Of a stretch of 64,000 nucleotides of DNA, positions 1-6,854 are shown in pieces. A program made the position numbers and the translations under genes. The stretch covers positions 62,001-126,000 of the forward strand of contig NZ_JANJUQ010000030.1 in NCBI RefSeq assembly GCF_024710485.1, written 5' to 3'. Position 1 is the first letter of the stretch; each line of letters opens with the position of its first letter. The stretch comes from Flavobacterium sp. GTDB lineage: Bacteria > Bacteroidota > Bacteroidia > Flavobacteriales > Flavobacteriaceae. A model generated the notes under the pieces. The model had not been told where the DNA came from. It made no database searches and saw only the letters and a list, made by a program, of their open reading frames with translations.

Positions 1-699
1 GAAGGTTTGCGTAAATCTTCGGGACAAGACCAATTGGAATACATCGCCGCGGTGACAGTGCTTTTTGGCCAAAGTAACCATCGCTTTGAAGTCGGCATCG
101 GTTAAATTGGAATGCGAATGACCTTCTTTAAAGAAACGGAAACTGGCAAACGTTTTGGTTTGGATGAGTTTTTCTATTTCGGCAGTATTGTCCGAATTGT
201 CGGTGCTGTGGCAAAAAATATAGGCTTCGTTTTTGAAATGGTTGATGGCGATAATGTTTTGGTATACGGCGTAAAACAAATCCGGTATCGCCAAATCGCC
301 GGTCTTTTTGCGGATGTCAATTTTATCAAAATATCGAACCGCATCATAACCGATATAACCAAATAATCCGTTGTTGATGAATTTGAATTGGTTTGGCTCA
401 GGCTTGAAACGAGTCACAAATGTTTCCAGTTCGCGAACGATATCAGTATCAGCATTAACAGTAATGACCGATGATTCACCATCGGGAAAGCTTTGTGTTA
501 GTACGTTGTTTTTCAATGTGATAGTCGCTATCGGATTGCAACAGATGTACGAGAAACTATTGTCGGAAGCGTGATAATCGCTGCTTTCGAGCAAAATACT
601 GTTGGGGAATTTATCGCGGATTTTCAAATACACACTCACCGGAGTGATGGTATCGGCAAGGATGGATTTGTAACGAGTGTAAAGCGGATAATTTTTCAT
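1..699 (-). CDS. trpE: Anthranilate synthase component I, N-terminal part (runs off the left edge)
   Basis: The reverse strand is open from an ATG at 699 to the window edge, giving 233 codons with no stop; the ORF track omits it because it has no end. TrpE, with the TrpG glutamine amidotransferase, converts chorismate to anthranilate, the first step of tryptophan synthesis in the cytoplasm. The N-terminal half carries the family's feedback domain, with LLESSD (the usual tryptophan-binding LLES motif) and GYIGYDAVRY. The last visible stretch, GDVFQLVLSRRF, is the start of the chorismate-binding domain. Full-length homologues are roughly 460-500 residues, so about half is outside the window. 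A leader peptide and terminator lie directly upstream. The plus-strand ORFs listed at 112-768 are shadows of this gene and its leader. Confidence 0.95.
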   Translation of the reverse strand, partial: MKNYPLYTRYKSILADTITPVSVYLKIRDKFPNSILLESSDYHASDNSFSYICCNPIATITLKNNVLTQSFPDGESSVITVNADTDIVRELETFVTRFKPEPNQFKFINNGLFGYIGYDAVRYFDKIDIRKKTGDLAIPDLFYAVYQNIIAINHFKNEAYIFCHSTDNSDNTAEIEKLIQTKTFASFRFFKEGHSHSNLTDADFKAMVTLAKKHCHRGDVFQLVLSRRFTQTF

Positions 700-719
700 A
701 GTGTAATTTTTAGGCATAA

Positions 720-751
720 AAAAAGGCTTGTCGTGAATGACAAGCCTTTTT
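720..751 (-). terminator. Intrinsic terminator of the trp attenuator
   Basis: On the minus strand a 13-bp perfect stem (AAAAAGGCTTGTC / GACAAGCCTTTTT) closes a 6-nt loop (ATTCAC) and runs into a T tract. It sits between the trp leader peptide and the trpE start. A terminator directly ahead of a biosynthetic gene, behind a Trp-rich leader, is the standard attenuation layout. The loop plus the first three bases of the 3' arm (ATTCACGAC) are perfectly complementary to GTCGTGAAT, which overlaps the leader stop codon, so a 9-bp alternative helix is possible. Confidence 0.88.
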
Positions 752-790
752 GGATATTTAGATTTTAAAATATACTCATAGCGGACTAAT

Positions 791-847
791 TCACGACGTT
801 CGACGTAAAGTATTCCACCACCAAGTATTGTTTAAAATGTTGTTCAT
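791..847 (-). CDS. trpL: trp operon leader peptide (18 aa, three consecutive Trp codons)
   Basis: A short reverse-strand ORF reads MNNILNNTWWWNTLRRTS then TGA; it is below the ORF-track cutoff. Three consecutive TGG codons in 18 residues, upstream of a terminator and trpE, are the hallmark of ribosome-mediated attenuation: stalling at Trp codons when charged tRNA-Trp is scarce should allow readthrough. The last Trp codon lies 17 nt upstream of the candidate antiterminator strand, so a ribosome stalled there would leave that strand free, while one at the stop codon would cover it. The start lies shortly after a TAnnTTTG promoter. No Shine-Dalgarno sequence is visible, as usual in this phylum. 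Confidence 0.9.
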   Translation of the reverse strand: MNNILNNTWWWNTLRRTS

Positions 848-863
848 TTGTTATTGTTTTGAA

Positions 864-895
864 CAAAATTAGTCAAGTGCTTTTGAATTTCCAAA
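864..895 (-). promoter_or_regulatory. Promoter of the trp leader/trpE transcript
   Basis: On the minus strand TTTG is followed after 20 nt by TAATTTTG, matching the Bacteroidota sigma consensus (-33 TTTG, -7 TAnnTTTG). The leader ATG is only about 16 nt beyond the -7 box, so the 5' untranslated region is very short. Confidence 0.75.
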
Positions 896-903
896 CTAAA
901 AAT

Positions 904-933
904 AAAAAAAACCTCGAAATTAATCGAGGTTTT
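904..933 (-). terminator. Terminator downstream of yceI
   Basis: The stem AAAACCTCGA/TCGAGGTTTT has a 6-nt loop and, on the minus strand, leads into a run of eight T. It lies about 25 bp beyond the yceI stop and insulates that operon from the trp promoter. Confidence 0.8.
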
Positions 934-958
934 GATTTCATAACAATGTTTCCCGTAA

Positions 959-1525
959 TTAAAATACCAAGTTTACTTTTAATTCGAAATCATCGTAAAT
1001 GGTTTTGTCTCCTAAACCTTCAAAGAAGCTTTTAGAACCGTATTTGATGTCGTATTTAGAACGGTCAACTACTAAGTTAGCAGAAGCAGAGTTTCCTTTT
1101 ACGTTCAAATCGAAGTTGATTGGTTTGGTGATTCCTTTGATAGTTAAGTCGGCTGTAACACCGTAAACACCGTTTCCTTTATCAGCAATTTTAGTAAATT
1201 TTAAAGTTGCAGTTTTGAATTTGTCAGTCCCGAAGAAATCATCGGCTTTCAAGTGTCCGTCTAATTTAGCTTTCCACTCTCCGGTTAAATCGGTAGTGTT
1301 GATAGAAGTCATGTCTACTGTAAAGTTACCTCCGGCTACTTTTTTACCTTTAAAAATCAACATTCCTTCTTGGAAGTTGATAGTTCCGCTGTGTTCTCCG
1401 GTTACTTTTTTACCAACCCAGTTGATAGAACTTTTTTCCGTGTTGATTTTTTTGTTTTGAGCAGAAGCTGTTGAAACTCCTAATGCTACAAATAAGGCTA
1501 AGGCAATTGTTTTTAAATTTTTCAT
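959..1525 (-). CDS. YceI-family periplasmic protein
   Basis: The 188-residue product has a clear Sec signal peptide (about residues 1-22, ending ASAQ) followed by a YceI-type lipocalin-like barrel. Recognisable family features are the INWVGKK strand near the N-terminus, the DMTSINT segment, and the LTIKGITKPI strand. YceI proteins bind long isoprenoid or lipid-like ligands; the physiological ligand here is unknown. It is the last gene of a marR-nitroreductase-yceI run (21 nt after the nitroreductase) and is followed by a terminator. Co-transcription with a MarR regulator suggests induction by small phenolic or redox-active compounds, which is an inference. Confidence 0.9.
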   Translation of the reverse strand: MKNLKTIALALFVALGVSTASAQNKKINTEKSSINWVGKKVTGEHSGTINFQEGMLIFKGKKVAGGNFTVDMTSINTTDLTGEWKAKLDGHLKADDFFGTDKFKTATLKFTKIADKGNGVYGVTADLTIKGITKPINFDLNVKGNSASANLVVDRSKYDIKYGSKSFFEGLGDKTIYDDFELKVNLVF

Positions 1526-1546
1526 TGTAATAAATTTAGTTATAGA

Positions 1547-2179
1547 TTATAAATTGATAAATAATTCTTGTTCTGATTTGCGTACCTTAGGGTAGCTTTG
1601 CGTAGCATCATCTGCGTGGCGGTAGCCGATGGTAGCGATAAGACTTGCGTTCAAGCCCATTTCATTCAAGCCTAGGATTTCATTCACTTTTTCAGGTTCG
1701 AAACCTTCCATAGGTGTAACATCAATGTTAAGCTCTGCAGCAGCATTCAAAAGGTTGCTTAAAGCAATGTAAGTTTGTTTTGAGGTCCAAATATTTCTTT
1801 GTTCTGCCGGAAGCGTAGTGATTTTTGATTTCATAAAATCACTGTAGCCTTGTAAGGTGTCAACCGGTAAACCTCGTGTTGCAGCCACACTGTTAATGTA
1901 AGCGTCAATTTCTGTGGCACCAAAGTTGGTAATGTTAGCAAATACCAATAGGTGAGAAGCTTCTGTAATTTGGGATTGTCCCCAAGCAACCGGTTGTAAT
2001 TTTGCTCTCAATTCCGGATTTTCAACGAAAATAATTTTGTAGGGTTGTAAACCGTAAGAGGAAGCACTCAAACGCACGGCTTCTTTTAAGATTTTCATGT
2101 CTTCATCCGAAACTTTCTTCGAAGAATCGAACTTTTTAGTGGCATAACGCCAGTTGGCATTTTTAATAAAGTTACTCAT
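1547..2179 (-). CDS. NAD(P)H-dependent nitroreductase-family oxidoreductase
   Basis: The 210-residue protein fits the FMN-dependent nitroreductase family (NfsB/DrgA-like). The N-terminal WRYATKKFD and the RLSASSYGLQPYKI segment are the typical FMN-binding and dimer motifs, and the later PMEGFEP and GLNASLIATIGYR segments match the NfsB group. Such enzymes reduce quinones or nitroaromatics with NAD(P)H. It lies 9 nt downstream of marR and 21 nt upstream of yceI, so it is probably in the MarR regulon. The natural substrate cannot be read from the sequence. Confidence 0.92.
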   Translation of the reverse strand: MSNFIKNANWRYATKKFDSSKKVSDEDMKILKEAVRLSASSYGLQPYKIIFVENPELRAKLQPVAWGQSQITEASHLLVFANITNFGATEIDAYINSVAATRGLPVDTLQGYSDFMKSKITTLPAEQRNIWTSKQTYIALSNLLNAAAELNIDVTPMEGFEPEKVNEILGLNEMGLNASLIATIGYRHADDATQSYPKVRKSEQELFINL

Positions 2180-2188
2180 AGCAAAGGG

Positions 2189-2647
2189 TTAATTAATTGT
2201 TCTGTATTTTTCTAATAAGTTATTCAAATTTTGCAATTCATCTTCAGTCAGGTTATTGGCAAAAAGTTGTTCATGGTTGTCTACTTTCGGATCTAGTTCA
2301 GTCAAAATATCCAATCCTTTTTGGGTAATTAAAACTTCTATTTTACGACGGTTATCCGGACAAACTTCACGAGTAACTAAATCTTTAAGTAATAACTTGT
2401 CAATCAATCGGGTAGTGTTGCTGTTTTTGGCCAACATACGTTCTTGTATAATGCACATATTAGCCGGATTGCCTTTTTGTCCTCTCAAAATACGCAACAC
2501 ATTGTATTGTTCTCCTGACAGGTCATAAGGTTTCAGAATTTCGTTGAACTTATCATTAATGACGTTTTGTGCATACATGATATTTAAAATCACCTTTTTG
2601 GCATCTTTCAACGCTACATTTGATTTTATGACTTCTTCGATTTTCAT
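2189..2647 (-). CDS. MarR-family transcriptional regulator
   Basis: The 152-residue protein has the MarR winged-helix layout: an N-terminal dimerisation helix, a recognition helix region with MCIIQERMLAKNSNTTRLIDKL at about residues 75-97, and the wing with CPDNRRKIEVLIT. MarR repressors release DNA when they bind small ligands or are oxidised. Two identical-arm palindromes overlap its own promoter, so autorepression and control of the two downstream genes are likely. The ATG is 16 nt inside the nearest operator. Confidence 0.93.
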   Translation of the reverse strand: MKIEEVIKSNVALKDAKKVILNIMYAQNVINDKFNEILKPYDLSGEQYNVLRILRGQKGNPANMCIIQERMLAKNSNTTRLIDKLLLKDLVTREVCPDNRRKIEVLITQKGLDILTELDPKVDNHEQLFANNLTEDELQNLNNLLEKYRTIN

Positions 2648-2662
2648 AATTACTATTACAAT

Positions 2663-2678
2663 ATTTGTAGGTACAAAT
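2663..2678. promoter_or_regulatory. Putative MarR operator 1
   Basis: Perfect inverted repeat ATTTGTA-GG-TACAAAT. It covers most of the -7 element of the marR promoter. An arm-identical second site is centred exactly 30 bp away. Confidence 0.75.
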
Positions 2679-2707
2679 GTAAAGGGTTTTTTATTTGTAT
2701 ATACAAA
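2674..2707 (-). promoter_or_regulatory. Promoter of the marR operon
   Basis: On the minus strand TACATTTG matches TAnnTTTG, with a TTTG 22 nt upstream as the -33 element. Each element lies within one of the two palindromic operators, so a bound repressor would block both. Confidence 0.65.
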
Positions 2708-2708
2708 T
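2693..2708. promoter_or_regulatory. Putative MarR operator 2
   Basis: Perfect inverted repeat ATTTGTA-TA-TACAAAT, with the same 7-bp arms and the same 2-bp spacer length as operator 1. It covers the -33 TTTG of the marR promoter. Confidence 0.75.
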
Positions 2709-2766
2709 GTTTTGTTATTTTTTTGTTAATTTTTTAAAAATGCTACAGTAGTGGGCTTTTGAAAGG

Positions 2767-2797
2767 TTTAACGCAACATAGAAAAGCGTTATATTTG
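2767..2797 (+). promoter_or_regulatory. Promoter of the rhodanese gene
   Basis: TATATTTG (2790-2797) matches the -7 consensus. A weak -33 candidate (TTTA) is 19 nt upstream. The rhodanese ATG follows 20 nt after the -7 box. Confidence 0.5.
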
Positions 2798-2817
2798 TTG
2801 AGCTAATACTTACTATT

Positions 2818-3141
2818 ATGATCAACTTATCACAACAAGATTGGAAAGCACAATTGGAAAGAGACCCTAATGCGGTTATTTTGGATGTCAGAACACCTGA
2901 AGAATGCAATGAAGGCTACATTCCCAAAGCTATCAATATAGATATTTACAAAGGGCAGGGTTTTATTTATGCTGTGGACGAATTGGACAAATCCAAAAAT
3001 TATTATGTGTATTGTAAAGCCGGTGCTCGAAGCGCGCAAGCTTGCCAAATCATGAATCAAATGGGGTTTGAAAATACCTATAATTTGGAAGGAGGTTTTA
3101 TGAATTGGAAGGGAGATGTTGCTTTTTCGAATGAGGACTAA
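2818..3141 (+). CDS. Single-domain rhodanese-like sulfurtransferase
   Basis: The 107-residue cytoplasmic protein is one rhodanese domain. It shows VILDVRTPEE (CH2A-like motif) near residue 20 and the active-site loop YCKAGARSAQ with the catalytic Cys at about residue 65. Such proteins carry persulfide sulfur, for example in thiosulfate or glutathione/bacillithiol persulfide metabolism; the acceptor is unknown. It has its own promoter and is transcribed away from the marR operon. A link to the neighbouring genes is not evident. Confidence 0.92.
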   Translation: MINLSQQDWKAQLERDPNAVILDVRTPEECNEGYIPKAINIDIYKGQGFIYAVDELDKSKNYYVYCKAGARSAQACQIMNQMGFENTYNLEGGFMNWKGDVAFSNED

Positions 3142-3271
3142 CTGTTTTCCCAATTGTAAAAGAAGTCAATCTATATAAATACTTTAAAATTCCGGGAGTA
3201 GTGATGGCAAATTTATGGCTAATCATGAATTGGATTATGTTGGCAAACTTTAGCAGGGATACCATTAAATC

Positions 3272-3931
3272 ATGAAGAAATTACTATTACTATTCTCAGT
3301 TATCATTTTAGTGTCTTGTAAATCGGCGTATTTGGATTCCAAAAAAGTTACTGTTTTATTGGATATCAATAAAGAAACTGATGACAATGCCTTTGTTAAT
3401 CTGAAAAATTATAGCAACGATTTTGTGTTTGATATGAAATATGCTACAGCGGATAATTTTTTGAAAGAGAAAGTTTATCCTTGTGACGAGTGTTTCTTGA
3501 GAGTCAAAACTATAAAGTCTTTACTGCAAGCCAATCAAGCTTTTATGGCAAAGGGCTACCGAATTAAATTGTACGATTGTTACCGACCGTTAGCGATTCA
3601 AAAAAAGATGTGGAAATTAGTACCTAATCCGACTTATGTCGCCAATCCGAAAAAGGGTTCGATACACAATAAAGGAGGTGCTGTTGATATCACATTGGTT
3701 GATTCGACAGGAGCAGAGTTGAATATGGGGACAGGATTTGATTTTTTCGGTCCCGAAGCCGGACATAATTACACAGAACTTTCCGCGGAAATCTTGTCCA
3801 ACCGGGAATTCTTGAAAGCGGTGATGCTGCAGTTTAATTTTAAGCCGTTCGACTCAGAATGGTGGCATTATAACCTGAATAATAGTGCCGCCGATGAAGT
3901 GTCTAATTTAAAATGGCGTTGCAACGATTAA
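3272..3931 (+). CDS. D-alanyl-D-alanine dipeptidase, VanX/DdpX family, lipoprotein
   Basis: The 219-residue protein begins with a lipoprotein signal whose lipobox Cys is at about residue 16 (LVSC). The M15D peptidase core has the CYRPL arginine near residue 105, the zinc motif SIHNKGGAVD (His132, Asp139), and EWWHY with the catalytic Glu and zinc His near residue 196-199. The enzyme hydrolyses D-Ala-D-Ala. In bacteria without vancomycin-resistance clusters, as here (no vanH or vanA nearby), it is expected to salvage D-Ala or trim cell-wall peptides at the periplasmic face. Its last 4 nt overlap the end of the convergent gene. Confidence 0.92.
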   Translation: MKKLLLLFSVIILVSCKSAYLDSKKVTVLLDINKETDDNAFVNLKNYSNDFVFDMKYATADNFLKEKVYPCDECFLRVKTIKSLLQANQAFMAKGYRIKLYDCYRPLAIQKKMWKLVPNPTYVANPKKGSIHNKGGAVDITLVDSTGAELNMGTGFDFFGPEAGHNYTELSAEILSNREFLKAVMLQFNFKPFDSEWWHYNLNNSAADEVSNLKWRCND

Positions 3932-4497
3932 TTTTCGATGCATTTCAGATTGTTGATAAAGTAGTTTTCGGGACGGTATGTTTTTTTGTCTATTTCTGCT
4001 GTCAACTCCGTTCGGAATGGATAATCAACAGTTTCTCCTGCAAACTTTACCCGCATAAAAGTTACGGCTGAGGTTCTTAAGTCTTCAAAATTTTCTTTAG
4101 CAAACACAAAATTACCCGACATCACTCGGTTATTGATTTTGTCATCTCCTACAATCAGAGTTCCGCAAGTATCACTGCCAGCGTATAATAATGTCACAAT
4201 TTTTCCATTAGCCAATTGCAAAAAAATCTTAGAACTATTGTCTAAGCAAGTTGCTTTTATGAAGTCCTGACTTCTCTGTAAAAACTGAGCTTCTAAGCTT
4301 AAAAGGCCATTGTTGTTAGACAAAGAAAAGAAGATGTTGGTTGAGTTTCCGGCAAAACTTCGTTCGAAAATAATATAGGATTTGGTAGATTTATAGGTTC
4401 CCAAACTGTCCTTAATGTCTTGGTCAATTTCACAAGGCTGTTGGGCATAAGTAGTAAAGCTAAAGAGTAATAGTAGGGCAAAAAATAATCTTTTCAT
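3928..4497 (-). CDS. Secreted protein of unknown function
   Basis: The 189-residue product has a Sec signal peptide (about 1-18, ending TYAQ) and then a soluble domain with four Cys (near the start, in ATCLDN, in SDTCGT and at NLKCIEN), which could form periplasmic disulfides. I recognise no family. It lies 7 nt after the methyltransferase gene on the same strand and ends tail to tail with the dipeptidase, overlapping by 4 nt. Confidence 0.75.
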   Translation of the reverse strand: MKRLFFALLLLFSFTTYAQQPCEIDQDIKDSLGTYKSTKSYIIFERSFAGNSTNIFFSLSNNNGLLSLEAQFLQRSQDFIKATCLDNSSKIFLQLANGKIVTLLYAGSDTCGTLIVGDDKINNRVMSGNFVFAKENFEDLRTSAVTFMRVKFAGETVDYPFRTELTAEIDKKTYRPENYFINNLKCIEN

Positions 4498-4504
4498 AAG
4501 TCGG

Positions 4505-5677
4505 TTACAATTTGCTGCAAAGTAAAACTATTTTGTGATTATTTATATCGGTAGTAAAAAAACAATAACAATTTCCTCCATCTTTAATTTTCCATTTCTT
4601 GCGTATGTTTTCTACAGAATCCGGAAAATTTCTCACGGTGATATTGGCTTTTTGATTGGCCAATAGTTTCATTTCTAACTTGTGGTAGGGGATTGTTTGG
4701 TCGATTTTGAAAATCCTGCCGGGAAAGGCTATCACGGATTCAGAAGTGTATAAATGCGAATGTGGATGTAGTTTTTGTAGGTTAAACTGCATTGATATCC
4801 AATCAAATCCACCCGATTTCATAATGGCAGCATTAGGTTCATATAAATAGGCCTCGGGTTGACCATAATTGGCTGTTGCAACCGAGTTCCAAACAAAGTT
4901 GAACGTTTCGATTTTCTCTTTGGTTAAATTGACTGTAATAATTTCCGGCGCTTGATTCCATTCTTTTTCAATAATCCACAACAACTCTTTAACTTCATTT
5001 TCCAGCGCAACAATGTGTATGGATTTGACATTCTTCAATTCGATTAAACCGGCTGTTATATCAAGGATTGGTGCGGTTTTTATCATCAAATTCGAAGTAA
5101 AACGAAAGTAGTAATCAAGTTTTTCCGGTACATTCGGCAAACAATCTTTAAGCATGAATACTTTGCCTTTGGCTTCGTTTCTTCTGGAAGGATCGATGTA
5201 CATCCAATCGAATTTAGTGTTTAATCTCTCCAAAGTAGCTTCACTGTCACCCGAAACACAACTGATGTTAGCAATCTTTAATTGTTCAAAATTATGACGT
5301 ACAATTTCGGATAAATCCGCATCGATTTCACAGTGGATTACTTCTTTGAATTGTTTGGCGAAATAAAAATCATCTACTCCAAATCCACCGCTCAGGTCAA
5401 TAAGTTTTTCGCCCGAAATCAATTCCGATTTGTATTTCGCCGTAGGCTCTGAAGATGTTTGCTCTACAGAAACTTTACTCGGATAATAGATGTTTTGGGT
5501 AGCAAACCAAGTCGGTAGTTTGCTTTCTGCCTTTTGTTTGGCTACTATTTGTTGTAAAACTAATGTCCAATTGGCTTCCGTAAAGGGATTTTTTTGCAAA
5601 GCTAACTTTGAAATGTCTACCGATATGTTTTGGTTGATGAAATCTTGCACAACCTTGGTCATTATGGCATGATCCAT
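4505..5677 (-). CDS. Class I SAM-dependent methyltransferase with THUMP-like domain
   Basis: The 390-residue protein has an N-terminal helical region, a Rossmann methyltransferase core with the SAM-binding motif LIDLSGGFGVDDFYFA (around residue 95) and the catalytic-type motif YIDPSRR (around residue 160), and a C-terminal THUMP-like/ferredoxin-like region. This architecture is widespread and conserved in Bacteroidota. The DPSRR motif resembles the DPP[RY] motif of RNA base methyltransferases, so an RNA target is plausible but the substrate is not established. It starts 1 nt after the AI-2E transporter gene ends, so the two are likely co-transcribed. Confidence 0.85.
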   Translation of the reverse strand: MDHAIMTKVVQDFINQNISVDISKLALQKNPFTEANWTLVLQQIVAKQKAESKLPTWFATQNIYYPSKVSVEQTSSEPTAKYKSELISGEKLIDLSGGFGVDDFYFAKQFKEVIHCEIDADLSEIVRHNFEQLKIANISCVSGDSEATLERLNTKFDWMYIDPSRRNEAKGKVFMLKDCLPNVPEKLDYYFRFTSNLMIKTAPILDITAGLIELKNVKSIHIVALENEVKELLWIIEKEWNQAPEIITVNLTKEKIETFNFVWNSVATANYGQPEAYLYEPNAAIMKSGGFDWISMQFNLQKLHPHSHLYTSESVIAFPGRIFKIDQTIPYHKLEMKLLANQKANITVRNFPDSVENIRKKWKIKDGGNCYCFFTTDINNHKIVLLCSKL

Positions 5678-5678
5678 C

Positions 5679-6770
5679 CTAAATGTGTTTGGTTAGCTGT
5701 TGGATGATTTTATTTTCGGGATAAAATTCTTTGCCGAAAACTTTCAATATGGTGTACAACGGAATGGCAATAATCATTCCGATGATACCGAAAAGATAGC
5801 CTACAATGAGTACTATTAAGAAAATTTCCAACGGATGAGAACTTACGCTTTTGGAAAAAATAACGGGAGAGGTGACATTATTGTCTATCAATTGTACTAT
5901 CCAAAACCCAATCATGACATAAATGGTTAACGGCAACATATGGGTTTGAAAATCACTGCCCAAATTGCCTAACATGGTTAAAATGGCCGCAACCACTGAG
6001 GCAATCAAAGGTCCGATGTAGGGCACTATATTCAAAATGGCGCATAAAAAAGCTATGACCAGCGCATTTTGCACTCCGAAAATTAAAAGGACTATGAGAT
6101 ATAAAACAAATACTATGGAAAGTTGAATTAATAGTCCGATAAAATAGCGCGACAGTAAGTTGTAAATCTTGTCTAAAGAATTTAAGATTTTATCCTCTTG
6201 AGCATCGGGAATCAACGCTTTAGCGCTTACAATAAAAGCAATACGGTCTTTGAGGAAGAAGAACGTAATAAACAAGACTGAAACTACGCCAATTCCAAAA
6301 GAGCTTATAGTGCCAATTATGGCGTTGAATAGGTTAGGAATAAAATTAAAATTTAATCGTGAACTGATGTCGGCTTCTTTAAAAAGTGCCTTGGAATCGA
6401 TGTTATGGCTTTCTAAAAATAAGGCTATTTTATTAAGGAGTTCCAACGAATTCTTCTCTATTTCAGCAGTGTTCAGCAGTGAAAGATTGTTGCCTTGGTC
6501 GGCTATCAAAGGAACAAACATCAGTATTAAACCGAAGATCATCAATAAAAAGATCATCAAAGTGGCTATGGTTGCCATAAGATGGCTGAATTTTAATCGT
6601 CTTTTGAAAAAATCAAGTATCGGATTACCTATCAAGGTCAAAATGAAGGCAACTACCAAATAGATAATGACTGCCTGAATTTGGTACAGAAAATACAAGA
6701 CCAAGGCAGCCAAAACTAGTATTCCAACACCTTTAACGATTCCCAGTGCAATTGTTTTTGAAGTGACCAT
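5679..6770 (-). CDS. AI-2E family (PerM/TqsA-type) inner-membrane transporter
   Basis: The 363-residue protein has about eight hydrophobic segments: a pair near the N-terminus, one around residue 65-85, a long hydrophilic stretch (about 90-150), and a dense C-terminal group including VPYIGPLIASVVAAI and the GYLFGIIGMIIAIP region that characterise the AI-2E exporter-like family (formerly DUF20). Members export diverse solutes, and sodium/proton antiport has been shown for some. The substrate here is unknown. It is co-directional with the methyltransferase and preceded by a terminator hairpin belonging to the upstream protease gene. Confidence 0.9.
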   Translation of the reverse strand: MVTSKTIALGIVKGVGILVLAALVLYFLYQIQAVIIYLVVAFILTLIGNPILDFFKRRLKFSHLMATIATLMIFLLMIFGLILMFVPLIADQGNNLSLLNTAEIEKNSLELLNKIALFLESHNIDSKALFKEADISSRLNFNFIPNLFNAIIGTISSFGIGVVSVLFITFFFLKDRIAFIVSAKALIPDAQEDKILNSLDKIYNLLSRYFIGLLIQLSIVFVLYLIVLLIFGVQNALVIAFLCAILNIVPYIGPLIASVVAAILTMLGNLGSDFQTHMLPLTIYVMIGFWIVQLIDNNVTSPVIFSKSVSSHPLEIFLIVLIVGYLFGIIGMIIAIPLYTILKVFGKEFYPENKIIQQLTKHI

Positions 6771-6793
6771 GATTTTTAATTTGGTTTAAAAGT

Positions 6794-6835
6794 AAAAAAA
6801 AACTCGTCCGGTTACGAATAACCAAACGAGTTTTT
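6794..6835 (-). terminator. Terminator of the M43 protease gene
   Basis: Arms AAAAACTCGT/ACGAGTTTTT enclose a second small helix (GGTTA/TAACC). On the minus strand it ends in a T tract. It lies about 20 bp past the protease stop. Confidence 0.8.
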
Positions 6836-6854
6836 ACAATAATATAAATAAAAA

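Noticed and set aside
112-768. Three plus-strand ORFs (84, 67 and 65 aa)
   Set aside because: They are antisense shadows of the partial trpE gene, which reads through the same bases as a convincing anthranilate synthase, and of its leader.
2715-3153. Minus-strand ORFs of 64 and 107 aa
   Set aside because: They overlap the rhodanese gene and its promoter in antisense, with no domain or signal; the rhodanese reading is clear.
3272-3931. Vancomycin-resistance cluster
   Set aside because: Only a VanX-like dipeptidase is present, with no vanH, vanA-type ligase or vanRS; it is better read as a wall-turnover or D-Ala salvage lipoprotein.
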